Part shown: positions 36,932-52,000 of the stretch, one piece after another
Position numbering within the stretch: the stretch's first letter is position 1
Layout: every line of letters starts with the position of its first letter
NCBI GenBank assembly: GCA_963681505.1
Contig: OY811990.1
Coordinates: 962,179 to 1,026,178 of the forward strand
Reading direction: 5' to 3'
DNA: 64,000 nt
From: Eunapius fragilis
Lineage: Eukaryota; Porifera; Demospongiae; Spongillida; Spongillidae
Notes under the pieces: model-generated
The model's database searches: none
What the model saw: the letters and a program-made list of their open reading frames with translations, nothing else
What the model was told of the DNA's origin: nothing
Made by a program: the position numbers and the translations under genes

Positions 36932-39900
36932 CACACATGCTTGCTCTCCACTAACAGTGTGAATCCCATGCGTTGATCATGTCATGAACTCCAACTTGCT
37001 GTCTTCCAGCATTTTCTCATAAGGAGGCCAATGTCCTATTGTTATTGGGTTAAACCCAAAAATTGTTCATTTTTACACTACGCATGTAAGGAAGAAAATT
37101 CTACAAATGTTAAAAATAAATTTTTATGCTAACCAGAGTTAGTACATTGTATATGGATGCACGCATGGCATTTCTCAAAATAGGGAGGTACTTTAGTGTT
37201 CAGAAATGCTGTACTTCCCTTTAGGCCAAGGATCTAGATAAATATATGTGTAACTGGTAAATCTTAAAGACAGATCCATGTAGTGGTGGCTATAAAAACA
37301 CAAGCATGTAGTGGTTGAAAACATGCAGTGGGGAGGCTACATGTATAAGACACAAACATGTACAGGATAGGACCGCACAAGTATGGGGTAAGCATGTGTT
37401 GTGTGTGTATGTGTGTGTGTGTGTTTACATGGTAAAATGAAAGGGAGGGGTCCGTAGGGTGAGTGGTACAGCCATCACCATGGGGGAGGGAGGGGTCCAT
37501 AGGGTGTGTGGTACAGCCATCACCATGGGGGAGGGAGGGGTCCATAGGGTGAGTGGTACAGCCATCAACATAGAGAAGGAGGGGTCCATAGGGTGGGTGG
37601 TACTGGGGGAGGGAGGTGAGTGGTACAGCCATCACCATGGGGGAAGGAGGGGTCTGTAGGGTGAGTGGTACAGCCATCACCATGGGGGAAGGAGGGGTCT
37701 GTAGGGTGAGTGGTACAGCCATCACCATGGGGGAGGGAGGGGTCCATAGGGTGAGTGGTACAGCCATCAACATAGAGAAGGAGGGGTCCGTAGGGTGAGT
37801 GGTACAGCCATCAACATAGAGAAGGAGGGGTCCATAGGGTGGGTGGTACTGGGGGAGGGAGGTGAGTGGTACAGCCATCACCATGGGGGAGGGAGGGGTC
37901 CATAGGGTGAGTGGTACAGCCATCACCATGGGGGAGGGAGGGGTCCATAGGGTGAGTGGTACAGCCATCAACATAGAGAAGGAGGGGTCCATAGGGTGGG
38001 TGGTACTGGGGGAGGGAGGTGAGTGGTACAGACATCACCATGGGGGAGGGAGGGGTCTGTAGGGTGAGTGGTACAGCCATCACCATGGGGGAGGGAGGGG
38101 TGACTGAAATGAAAAACGCTGAAATATGGTAGGTGGTTAATGCATATGTGTGTGCAGAGCGTAAATCCCAACAAAAGAAGGGTTGCTTTTAAACCCAGCT
38201 GTGGCTTTAACTCGACCACGTCGCCACTTCTGTTGATACACCGACTTTATTTCATGACTCTGTAGTTCTGTTATAACGTTGTGTGTCAAACATTGGACAA
38301 GGAGAGGTACCCTAAGAGTTGAACCGAACCGACAGGCACACGATTTCTACATGAGTCATGATGTTGTGTGCCCTCAAACTGCCTACGTACCGTGTCGAGT
38401 AAAGTGATGGCAGCTGAATTTAGATTGCTCAATCTTTGCTTCTGTGTGCTATAGAATTTGAAAAAGAATCAGACTGACATTTGCATAAAGCGAGAAGTCT
38501 CATTAGTTTTATAGTTCTGCACTTTTATGGGTGGAGAATGGGAGTTGTATGGAAAGTACAGTGTAGTTGCATATTCATAAAATCAGAATAACGGGAAGCC
38601 AGCCGTAATGGGTTAATGGTGCGAAATGACCGGGAAATGTGTACTGACATTGCAATATCTTTGTAACGGGTGGTGTAAAAATTAAAAAATCAATAGGTAC
38701 ATGACCCCTCTACATACAGTTGTATGTACTAAATTTGAAGTGAATTGAACTTTCCTGCCAATAGATATGGCGGTTTGGACCCCAAGGGGTATTGGACATT
38801 GCAACACTGGCACGAAGCTTATGCTAGACCCCAAAATGTATTTTATCATAGTGAAATGGTGTACATGTAGTATGAAGTGTTGAAAATAGGAAGTCAGTAG
38901 CATTTACTGTACGGGAGATGTAGCGATTTAAAAGTGAATCATTTTTATAACTTTATATAAATAAATGCAAAGGATATTTTTCTCGTGAACTGTCCCATAT
39001 AATCTGCAAAGGTGATTTTCACATAAAACATTCCATTGATATTTCTATACATATGTATATACATGTACATGCAGTGGGGACAGTAATCGGGTGATGGCTC
39101 GACTCACTGTCCTTGCTTTTTAAAAAATCTGGTATGTGGGTGGGGCCTCTATTCAGGGGATTGAGGGAATAATCTTGATGGGCAAGGGTTCTTCTGGTTG
39201 TGATCTGTTTGTTGCATTGTGTCTTGCAGGAAAAATTATCTGAAAGCGTGCTAATATCTCCTCAGTCCATTAACCTTAACCTGAGAACAGGTACGTACGT
39301 ATACATACTAATAAGCAAGTGTTTCATCATTCAGTGTTAGTGAAAATGTGTTACTGCATAGTACATTAATCTACATGTCCATGTAAATTGTGACCCCGTA
39401 CCTCTTGCTTGTCAATGACCCCATACCTCTTGCTTGTCAGTGACCCCATACCTCTTGCTTGTCAATGATCCCGTACCTCTTGCTTGTCAATGACCCCGTA
39501 CCTCTTGCTTGTCAATGACCCTGTACCTCTTGCTTGTCAATGACCCCATACCTCTTGCTTGTCAATGACCCCATACCTCTTGCTTGTCAATGACCCCATA
39601 CATGTACATGTACCTCTTGCAGTGACCCCATACCTTTTGCAGTTACCCCACACCATACCTCTTGTTAATTACATACCTCTTGCTTGTCAATGTACATGTA
39701 ATTATGACCTGTTTCCATGAACAGATGGCACCCCATCTTATACTACACAGCATATAAACTCCATTAAGGTTCATGTTTTGTGGAGGTGTTCACTACATGT
39801 ACTGTCCATATGGCGAAGGATTGGTTGTTCCCATTGTGACATAGAAAATCTTGGTGTATTGAAAAGAAAGTTTGGCAAAGGCACAGCTGAAATGAAACCA

Positions 39901-40030
39901 TAATGTGTACACGTGTGCATACAGTACAGACAATTGGCGGCAACAGGCTAATCATACATGTAAATTCATGACTGGAGGATTGAGCATGCATGTTATTGGT
40001 AGAGTAAGGTACTGTAAAATTCCCGGTAGC

Positions 40031-40094
<64 letters not shown>

Positions 40095-43000
40095 TATGAT
40101 GAAGCACATATTATAGATCAGTAAAGAAATAACACGTCACATTAATTCTTGATTTTCAATTGATTTGTCAAGTGCTTACATGTACATATATGTATTTTGG
40201 ATCGGCCACTGCATATTCAACATCGCTTAATTTGGTGGTTTCATTTAGTTTTTACAAACAGCAGATTTCAAAATGCATGCTCCTTGACTTAATGTTCAAT
40301 GCAGGATGATGCTATGCACACTACATGTATATGCTTGTGATAGTCCATTTAAGGAACGTCAGCCTCCCTTCCCTATTTTCTCAAGGTATTTGTAGTAGTA
40401 GTCAATCTCAAAGATGCATCAAGGCTAAGCCTTTATTTATTGACTTTTTCAAGATTTAGACTCACAGAATTCCGATTCAATTTTGTGAAGTTAATACAAC
40501 TATTATACACCATGAAGTACATTTGAATAATTGCAAAGGGCTTCAGTTTATCTTGTTAGACGATGTTGTAATTTCCGATCACCTCCAATATGTTTCACTT
40601 GTTGCTGTACCACTTCATCTCCCAGGAATGATGCATGTACATGTAATTGACCTCATTTGCATGTAACTTGATTCACTGCTACTGTAACTGGTAATACTGA
40701 GTTAGAATTTAATTAAACTGTTCAATTATTTGACCCAGTAAAAAAAAAACATGGGACGGATGTCAGAATTGTATCTCTGGTGCCATTGTGACTGCGCCCC
40801 CCCGCCCCTTTGTACAACAATGTACATGTACACATTTTATTATTATTTTCCATTTAAATGCAACAGGTCAACAAGCTAGCTTCAATGTGAGCGTTAAAAC
40901 AAGCACAAGGTATCCTTTGGATTTCTATTTCATGATGGACCTGACGGAGTCTCTTCGCAACGATATTACGACGGTTCAAAATTATGGAATAGGCATTGGT
41001 AATCCTTAAACTGCCTATAGCCCTATACAATGTACAAACATTAGCTTTTGCATTATTTGTTGTCTGAGCATGTTTTGGTATGTTGCCTGTACACATGTAA
41101 CTTCATTACATTGCATGGTCACGATGCTTTGCTGAAATTGTGATTGCTTGAACTTTATCGTGATGAGGTCTGCTTATGTACAGCACATGTAGCAGTTTAG
41201 ACCTTTGACCTTTCACTTTTGTACTTTTTTTTAGTGAACTTGCTGAAAAATATCTCTCAGAATTATAAAGTTGGATTTGGTTCATTTGTGGATAAACCTG
41301 TCCCTCCATTCGTTGTGAATATACCATACATTCTGCCGTAAGTTAAGGTCTAGAATCACTTGGACCTGATAGCATTACATTATACGTTATGTTTTTTGCA
41401 TAAACATTTTTTTTGGTACGTGCATGGTTTTGCTTCCTTGTGTTTGCTGTTATGCCTTGTCCTTATCCAACTGCATGTGCATGTGCATAGGATAGAAATT
41501 GTAGAGGGATCTGTAACTCTTAAATTATAATGTAACATTGCTGTGGAATCATCCCTCATGTGTACATATATTGGGTCTTTACAAGGTTGCTATTTCCTCT
41601 GCATCTGTTTGAAGGATCATAATCTCAATGACTCATGGTTTGTCGACCAATCAACAGAGAAAAAGATGCAATCCATGTACATGTTGTCATGAAGAAAGTA
41701 CAACTTGGTTATGAAATGGTGCAGCTAGCTGCTGTATTTTCTGAAAGAAAAGTGTTAACTCTTTCGTGGGCGGAAGCCACATTGGTTTTACGCGTTCAAT
41801 TATTATCGGGGGGCGGGGAGGTCACTTCAATTCACTTTTACCGTACATAAACAAGTGCTAGAACACTACTATTTTCGTTGCTTATTGTGAAAATAAGTTA
41901 GAGCATAGGTTTTGTAGGTCAAAGAGACACGCAAAACGCTATTTCAGACATAAATTGCAAATGCGACAAAAATCGTAGTTCCAGCTGCCGGCGCAAAATT
42001 GCGCTTCCTCCCACGGGCATGGATACGTTACTGCGAAGTATTGCTGAGCTGCCCATGAAAGAGTTCACCTGTTTGGTTACGAGCAAATAAGTGTGCAAAG
42101 GGTACTTTCTCGATATGTTTAATTTGTGTTTTCAATAGTTAATAGTTACGACAAATTCAATGACTTTGTGCTCTTTTCAACCAAAAGCATAACTAGATAA
42201 TGTAGCTACAGTTGTATATGGCTTGCAACAAATTATCGAATGTAGTAAAAGTTGATTACACAGTTCCAGGAAGGTTTTACAGACATTTCGTGCTAAATGC
42301 ATGCACTTCTAAACTATTGTACTAGACAATCATTATAAACGTCCTGATCATATTTACATCTACATGTACATGTACTATGTAATACAATGTTTGCACTGAG
42401 ACTGGTACTAAAGTGAGGATATATAATAATCTCGCACCAGCCTACTGTGTTAACCCCTGTTCACGTTTCAAAATTGTAACCCGTGCTTAGATCAAATTAG
42501 CAGCAAATTAGCAGCTGAATTGGGTGGTGTTACAAGGTGTGTCTGCATAGTTATTGTTGACTTTGTGTGATCGTACAAGGAAAGTGCACCAGAAAAGGAT
42601 ACAGCATTACAAAAGCGTGCAAATAGACGTAGAATGACACTCTCTGTGGCTACCCTAGCTGAAAATTCCACCAACCTTCTTGATGTGATCAATGAATAAA
42701 GGAAAAACTCGTGCATATATAGCGGGATAGCACATACATACTGTTCACATTACCATTTGGTGCTGCACTGTGCCAGCACCACTACTTTTATGGGGCCAAA
42801 GCAGCACGGCTTGGTACATCATTTTAGAAATTTGCTGTACTGTGCCATGCTGGCGTGGAAAGAACATAACAGTATGAACATAGTATAAGTGTGCATTGAT
42901 ATTTTAAAATACTGTTTGCTTTATCTTGCAGGAATGGGATGTGCTATAATGACAAGACTTCGTGCATAAACCCATATGCATATCGCCACATTTTGGAAAT

Positions 43001-46000
43001 GACCAACGTAACAGACAAATTTCTGGTAAGTACATGTATAATATTGTTGATACTCCCTTGTATATGTTGTAGGTCAGTTAGTCGATAATCTTGGTAGTGT
43101 GGTTGTCATACAATGTATGTAGTAATTACTTTTATTGCATGAGGTACCGTACATGTACATTTATGACAAGTGCACACAGTGTACCTGTATGTTTCATTCT
43201 GTTTCAATTCTTCTTATGTTATCTGATGTACAGTCCATTTTGGATAATAAATTGAATATCTCTGCTGCCTCCGAGAACCCGCAGAGTGGAACAGATGCTT
43301 TGGCACAAGCCCTGCTTTGCAAAGATGTTAGTTTTTTTTTCTTTCAAGGAGTGGAATGCATGCTCAATTATTTTCACCTTGTAATACATACATCCTTCAC
43401 AAGATTATTGGATGGCGAGCTGAAGCTTTTCGTATGCTCATGCTGTTTACAGACAATGCATTCCATTTTGCTGGTGATGGAAAGGTTTGTGCCAGGGTGT
43501 TTTAAGATTGCATGTACATGTATTTGCTCTTACAGTACATGTACATTTACAAATATGTTTTTGCTGTGCCGCAAATTTGTATCATTCATTCAACATGTAC
43601 ATGTATATGTATATGTTTTACCATCATGAATGTAACAGGTGGGAGGAATTGTGGTACCATTTGATGGAAAGTGTCACTTGGAGTGGAATAATGAAACAAA
43701 CACATTTGATTACAAGGCCAAAGATAGTACATTGTATGTAAGTACATTATATTTGTGTGTATGCGACAGAGTTCACCAAAATCACCTTTGTGCGGTCACT
43801 TTAAACATACATGTACATTAGAATCACTATGTGCACATTGTGACTTGTAAAAGTTGGCTAAAAAGCTTTGGCTGTGAGAAATACATGTACATGTATGTGT
43901 AACCCAAAAAAAGTAATTTACATGTACATGTACAAATTCACATCAGGGGTCGAAGTAATGTGACTCATGTTCATTTAGCAGTTTGGTAGCTCCAAAAATG
44001 CTAAATGAACATGAGTATTGGAAACACGTCTGTTCTACTGAAATAACTATTTTTATTTTCATATTGTTGCAGGATTTTCCTTCCATTGCACAGTTGAAGT
44101 CACTCATCGCCACCTCTGGTGTGTCAGTAATATTTGGCATTGCAAATGCAAAGACTTCAGATTACTGGCCTTCTGTGTACAAGGTATACAAAGATGCATG
44201 CTGTATTTTGGTATAGTGATGATACATGCATTGGCTGATAGTGTACTTTGCAGATAGAACATTCATTTACATGTAATTCTACCATTGCATGTGTAAGCCC
44301 TCTCCATCGGAAAATTGGCTTGTTTTTGTACCTCCGCAACTTAACATTTCTGCAGACTGTTTTACAAAATTATACAGTATATGTACATGGACTGCATGTA
44401 CATACATGTATAGGAGTGTACCATTTTATTTCCAATGTTTGTGTGCAGAGATGCAATTGCTTAAAGACAAACCTTTTTCATCCAATCCTTGTAGAGAGTG
44501 GGGGCTTTTATCTTTTATGTGGTACTTTGTGGTATTGCGTAAATGTACATGTCATTTACTAGCTTTCTCACTTGATCAGTAGTTGTACATGTAGATGAAC
44601 TGCATTTACATGGACATGTGCGTGATGGGTGTTGTCATTACGAATGATTATCCATACACCTAGGGAATAGCAAGGTTGCTGGATATTCAGGAGAGCTCTG
44701 TGGCTATCCTAGCTGAAAACTCCACCAACCTTCTTGATGTGATCAATGAACAATATCTGGTATGTTTCTAGGTTTTCTAGCATATTTTATGACTATCCGA
44801 AACTTGTTCGCAGAAAGCCATAGGGTTGATCAAATTTTCAATCCCTATGGTAAGCGGTGTAGGAATTACAGTTCAACCAATAAATGGCTGCAACAGGTAT
44901 GGCATAACTCTAACATATTGTATACATGTATGTGTATGTACTTCAATGACATTTCATATGTATAATTTGAGCTCACTGTGAGATGTCGTTCTGTGCACTG
45001 ATTGTACAATGTACATGTAAATAATTAGTTAATAATTGCTTTGATATGAGCTGTTTATTTTCTGTCCCAACAGCCCGCTACCTTATGGCTGCAGTGATGT
45101 TAAGCTTGAGAAGGAAGTTGTATTCAACGTTACTGTTACCCTGACTCAGTGTCCGTCAACGTCTCAAGGCGATATTACGTACGTTTAATATGTGAATTCA
45201 CATAGTATTCCCTAATGTGACCAGTTAAGGGGCGTTTTGAGTCATTATCTGAACACCAACTGTACAAATCAGTATGTCCTGTCTGCACTGAATCACGTTG
45301 CTACATGTATACAATATGATGCAGGAAACTTGTTGGTGGAGATAATTAAATACCAGATTGATGGCAATGCAGTTGCAGTTGGCATCTTTATAATTGGTGG
45401 CCTCGCTTTTTTTTTTTGCAGCACCATTGCACATGTTGCATGTCTCTTTACACCTGTTTCTAAAAGCTTGAAGCGTACTAATTTGGCAACCCATCAATGA
45501 TGCTTCAGCTCTACTGCTCAGACCATCATCACTGCTCTCATTAACGAATTGCATTCGGACAAGATGTCAGGGCAAAAATAAAAAAGAGAGAAATCTGCAC
45601 TCGTTAATGAGGGCTATGAGGAAGAATATTTAGCGCCAAAAAAGTGGAGTGACAGTTAAAACAATAGAAGTGCATGGGCGGCTGAGAATGACAAGGAATT
45701 AGATACATTATGCTACAGTGAAAAATAGACAATGCGTGTTTGAATGCAGAGTTGAATGTAATAATTGGGAAACAAGATTGCGAGCAGAAGCATCCAAATG
45801 ACCGGTCTTCATGCTCAAGTGGTGAGCAATTTGCAACGATGTAGGTAAGGTACCTACAGGTCGGCCTAGTAGCTGCAGCAACCTTTTTGCAGGGCTGGTG
45901 ATAGCAAACATTCTGGTAAGTATGCATGTAGTGGTTGCGGACGTTCCCTGGAGAAAAGCAGTCTGTCTTGTTTCCCCTCTCTCTCTCCTCCCCATTCTGT

Positions 46001-49000
46001 CTTCACCTCACAAATTGCCTGCAACCCCGCACACCTCTCCAGTTCAGCATTTCATGTGTACTCAGGGCAACCTACAATGTATTTTCCGGACTCCTTGGAC
46101 ATCATTGACTTAGGTGGGGGTCAAGCAGTCTCGGTGCTTCTTGCTCAGCTACGCCTGCTAAGTAAATACTTTAGGGCCTGTAGTATGATACTAGGATGGG
46201 GGCGTGCTGTAGGGCAGGTAGCCCAATGCACGTGGGACTTGCACTTGGCAAAGTCGATTTCACTATATGGAACATTCTCCTTGCCATGTGACTAGCCTTA
46301 TTTACCTTCGCTTCCGTTGCACCTGGCAATGCTCTAACTACCTGGATGGGGGCATGTAAAAAAAATGTGTGTGACTCACTATTCTATAGATAGCGACAAA
46401 TTTGCATCATGTGTAGCATGTGTAGGAGTAGGTTTTGAGGGTAGGGGCAAAAAGCCCCCCCTAGGATTTTAGGGTAGCATCTAGGGCCCATTTTTCACAG
46501 GGTTCTCGAATCCGAACCCAAAACTCACCTGTCTCTAAAAAACGCTTGCAATGTTTTCTCTGGCTCTTCGGTTGCCATCTTGACACCACACAAATTAGCT
46601 TTGTGTGATGATGAATCCAGTCTCATTTCATGGAACGGGGAGGTTATCCTTGTGGGGTGTGCAACCTGTCATCCTTTTAGGGCCCCCAGCAAGGCACCGC
46701 TGTGAACCACTCACACCCAGTCTGTGCTATAATTACACGTCATGTCCCTGTTCTAGCTGCACCTTTGCCCCCATTTTCTGTTAGAATTTTCCCTCCCGCC
46801 ACGTTGCGACACAATATTTGAATACAAACTGTCAATATATGCAACCCAATAGGGCACAATTGCCTTGGCTGCTCAGGGTTCTTTGTATTCAAACCACCTA
46901 ACCTCCATTTTGCACTCCAGCACACTGATTACATTAGCACCAAGGAAGTAGCTACTGGTCACCTTTACTGAAAAAGCCACTCGCTTCACCTCGATCTATG
47001 CGTGAATTTCGGGATTTCAAAAGCTTTACTGATGCAGCTCTGGCGTCACTGTCTTTGTCATGACTACATCACTGCTTTTTCACCTGCTGAGTGGGATATG
47101 GACCCAGGATCAAGGAAAAATTGTGCTGTACAGACGGAGGGAGCAGCACAGTGTTAGATGATTTGGAGTTCGCTTTTTGTATGGTTCCTGTATGGCATGA
47201 TTATTTGGGTCTTGTGGGCATGTTCTGGCAATTGAATATGATATGGACCCATTAACCACTCGCCAGCTCTCAACCCTTGCTTATTCAACCATATAGCCCA
47301 GGTCTTACACTGTATTCAGATAATATCCTCAAACAAAACATTCTGATCAACCGAAAGCAATAATTATATGTACACACATTCTAACTACAATTGTATACAT
47401 GTAAATTTTTGTGTCCTGGTTTCCTGTTTAATATGAAATGCCACAGAATCAAATACATTTATTTATCATCGTATCCACTAACCTTGAATGTGTGCATGTA
47501 GTACTGATTTTAATAATGATTGTGTTATTTATTGTGCCATTATGTTACCTACAACATGATTGTGCAAATCTTATGTGATCTATTTATATTATGCAGTTTT
47601 GATCTTAAGATTCCAGCATTGGCTCAACAACTTACCATCAAAATAATTCCGAATTGCCAGTGTCGCTGTGAGTCTAGTCCGGTATGTTCACATTCATCGT
47701 ATACATGTACCTCAGTACATGGGATATGAAAAGATAATAGTGTTACAGTGTCTGTTCCATAAACAATTGCCACATTTTGGTTTTCTGCATAACTTGTGCA
47801 TGTACACACATATTTGCATTGACTGTGTAATATTATCTTTTAACAGGTGATGAATAGTTCGATATGCAATAATCAGACTCAAGTGTGTGGTCTCTGTGCA
47901 TGTGATGCTGGCAAGTAAGTTGCTTGAATAATACATGTACATATTTACCACAGACACATGTACACGTCTGTGTACATTTGCATTACAGTTATAAATCAGT
48001 GTTTTGAAATAGTTGTACTGATCATAACAATAGTCATTTTTGCTAACATAAGCTGCATCAAGCATAATAAAAAATTGATTAGAACTCTAAACAACTGATG
48101 TACATGTATGTGTATGGGGCATTCAATAATAGTGTAGTGCTTAGAAAGCTAAGAAGCATACAAGTAAGTACACTGTATGTACTTAGCGCAATTTATTACC
48201 TGTTCGTTTTTGCTGTTTAATTGAGGACCAAAACAGAGGGGTGATACAGAGTTATAGTAGTGGCTCCCAACAATATATTGACCTGAAAGGTTATTGCCAC
48301 ATATTGAAACTCCCTGCACCAATGAATATTTGCATTCCATGTACGAACGTGATTTCGCGTGCTTCAAGTACAAAAGACCGCGAAATCATGTTCGTACTTA
48401 TTGTGAATATTTTCAGAACGATGCATGGCAAACCGATCTTTAGATTTTTATAGAAACTGTACAGCTTAGTGTATACATGTACATCTATAATCCACAATCA
48501 AGGAGATAAAGTGTTTTGAAAACCGCGCATTTTGGCGAGATTATGGGCAATTTCCACACGTAATTGCGCGATTTAGCGTCTGTTTTTCACCTGGGATGCT
48601 AATGCCACAAATTGGGCTTCTCCATTCGTAAGCTCACAAGCCATTAATTTTTTATTGGAGGTGGATGGAGTCGGTGGGACTAAATTTCCATACCTTATAT
48701 ACATGTAGTATTGTTACCTTTTTTCAGGTATGGAGATCTGTGCCAATGCAGTGGAAGCATGACATGCCCGTAAGTAATGACAACCACCATAGCCTGTTAC
48801 ATGCCTCCACATTGGTATGTAAATGTATTTTTAAAATGTGCAATGCTTGCTGATTGCATTGTGTCGTATTACAGAAACAATGCTATCAGAACTACAATGT
48901 AATTTAGTAACTAAAGTAGCTCTACAGTAGTGGGTAATCGATTCATTGTCTGTGTTGTAATTTCATCCATTGTTCAGTTAACGCACATAACAGTTTGGTA

Positions 49001-52000
49001 ATATCCATTATGTGTATTGATACATGTACTTAGTATATGTATGTGTATTAATACTCAAGTACCGTACATGTAGCTTGTTGATTAACGTTTAGGGCTATGG
49101 TAATGGTACCTGTAATGATGCTTCTGTGTCATGGTAGATATACCAATTGGCATCCAGCGGGGGAAGCCTTATGGTTTCAGGCGATTTTTATGAACATGCA
49201 GTCACTTCAATATCATTTACAATGTAGGCATTGGTGTCTTGCCATGAAAGCTTTCGTTGCTGTTCATAGTATAACCCTTGAACACAAATGGCCTAAATAA
49301 CTACATGTTTACTTAGAATGGCGAGAAGGTTGTGCACAGAGGATGGTGTACTAGGATTGTGTGGCATGTACTGTAGTGACAATAGTGAGGATGGCAGTGG
49401 TGACCGGTTTGACGGCCATAGTGTGAATGGTACACAGTGGTAAAAAAGAATAGTCCACCCATTATAATGTATGTGTTGATTTGCTCAGTTCAGTCCTATT
49501 TTGGTACATGTACTTTAAGTGATTTTGTGAATGTATAAGTGTGTACGTATTGTTACTTCTCATTTAGTATTGGATTGCAAGGAATGGTCTGTTCTAGTAG
49601 TTCTCAAGATCTTTGTAAAAAGGATCCTTGTTATCGCTGTCAATGTGGGGTGAGTCATTCCATTTCAGTTTTACATATTCTATTAGAATATCTGTATGTG
49701 TACGTGTACTTGCTGTATATGGTCTTCCTTGAGTCATTTTCATGTATGTATGTATGTCGATGTACATGTACATGTACATTAGATGAAAACTTTATTTTAA
49801 CAGGCCAATACTTTTGGTGCTGCTTGTGATTGTGATCAAGCTCAGTGTCCTATATACAATTCTGTTATCTGCTCAGGTACGTATTACGATGATTGCTTGT
49901 AATGCACTAACATAATTTCTAACCTTGGGGTCATTCCATTATAAGTGGGGAAAGTACGTGCTTCACATCGTCAGATCCTAATTCAATAATTCATATTTGT
50001 CTATCTAAGGATGAATGTTACTTGAACCAGTTATTACTTTAATAACTTTAATGATTTACGAAATATACTGACTGCACCGAATAATTAATTTTTGTCCGAA
50101 AATTTGCAACTTGCCAGGCTCATAACGTTTCTATTGTTTATCTGGTAGTGACTTTTTTGGCGTCAAATTGAAGCTCAATCTATATGTAATATTAATAACT
50201 TTAGTAGGTGATGAAAGGGGTAAATAAACTTTATCATTTCGCAGATTTCTAAACTGAGATGGTTTCCGAATTGATACACTGATTTTTTTTTTCAGGATTG
50301 AAGTCTCCATCAATATTGTTGTTGTTTGAGATAAAAATTCAGTGTATATATAGACAAGCTCTAGGGACCACATCAAGTTTTACGAGTGTCCGCCATCTTA
50401 AATGTTATACAGTATATTTTAGCACTAATCTAAAGTAAGTGTTTATACGTCACAAGTGTGTTGTAAACATAAGCATAAGTACATGTAATGCAAAGCTAAG
50501 CCACATTGCACTCAGCTTGTAAAAATGATTTTTAAAAAGAGCGCATCTTTTTGAAGAATGGGCACTCTGTTCAGTACAGCTCGTCTATAATGCATGAATA
50601 GAAAATTAAATTCCTTCATTCTTGTTGCAAGTAAAAAGCAACCAGCTATGGCTGACAACACTGCAGCAGGCCCTCCTCTTGTAATGGCGGCAATTATGCA
50701 CCACCTGTGATGATATCCAAGTAGTAGAACCAAATGCTCCTGAAGGTGAACCAACAGTGATTGTGCCTTTAGATGAATCAGCTGATGTACTCAAGTTGAG
50801 CATTCTTTCAATGCAGGGACTAAGTCTGTTCTTTAAATAGAATGCAAAAAGGCGAGTTCACTTAGATCAGCTTCGTCATCATAGACAAATAAACCTCAGT
50901 GTTGATAGCTGTGGTATGATAGAACAAGAACTTTACATAACACACTTACCACCACTTCGTAATGTAAGCCGAGTTAAAAAATAAATATGGCTGCCACATC
51001 ATCAAACCCATGCTGGGTGAATGTAACTTTAACCGTAAATAACTTGAATGGTTCACAAAATATGCTGTCCAGAAAAATTAATTTTTCCAGATAAAGTTCA
51101 ACTTGGTAAGCTCATAACTTTTCCATTTTTTGTCTGATCAGACATTATTGGCATCAAATTGAAGCTGTACATAAGTGGAACCCATATTTAATAATCATTT
51201 TTGTGGGTGGTGAAAGGGTTAAATAAATATTACGTTTAAAGTGCTGATTTCAAAATTCGGAAGACTTCCAGATTTTATAATATATAAACATCAAGGGAAT
51301 ACTAATATCTCGCGTTTTTGTTCAGTGTATAGATAACCCCTGAGAACCGCAAAGACAAACAAATAGGATTAAATACATACTGATCTGAAGATGTGAAGCA
51401 TGCTCCCATGCAAATTCATAGTGGAAGGACCCCTTTTGCAATAGGGGTGGGTTTTTTTTTTCCCTGTATGCATGTGAACACTAAGCTGTTTAAGATAAAA
51501 ATTAAAAGAAAAATCAACATAACCACACCTGTTAGATCCCAGTTTAAGTTTATACATGGATATCTCTGGAAGATCATGTGTGCACATGTACCAAAATTTA
51601 CATGTGTGTTATGAATGTGGTTTGCACACCCTTCATATCATCACACTGAGCATTATCACATTGAGCATATATTGCAATTTAAATGGCAATGGTTCGTCAC
51701 ATGGGAGATTCATGTGCAAGTGAATATGGTTATTTGATAATGACAGTGGTAGATTAAATGTTCGTGTGTGGCAATTGTCTATAATTCAACACCTTTGTTC
51801 TCCTATAACCATCATGAACTTAGTATAACTTCATACGATCACTCCAGTAACTTTTTTTGATAAGAATCACTATTTGCATATTCGTGTACTTTTAGCATGC
51901 AAGTGAATTAAATGCTAAATTTGAAGTACAAAAGCTAGTACTGATGTACATGTGCTGTGCCAATGATTTGAATGTAGCATTGCTTTCTATGCAGGTAATA

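Noticed and set aside
37264-37992. 242-residue minus-strand open frame (MAVPLTL-type repeats)
   Set aside because: Product of the 45-bp minisatellite in the foldback loop. Several frames on both strands are open for the same reason.
45225-45927. Minus-strand open frames of about 110 residues in integrin intron 14
   Set aside because: No recognised motif, no splice context, and Cys/His-rich composition explained by chance.
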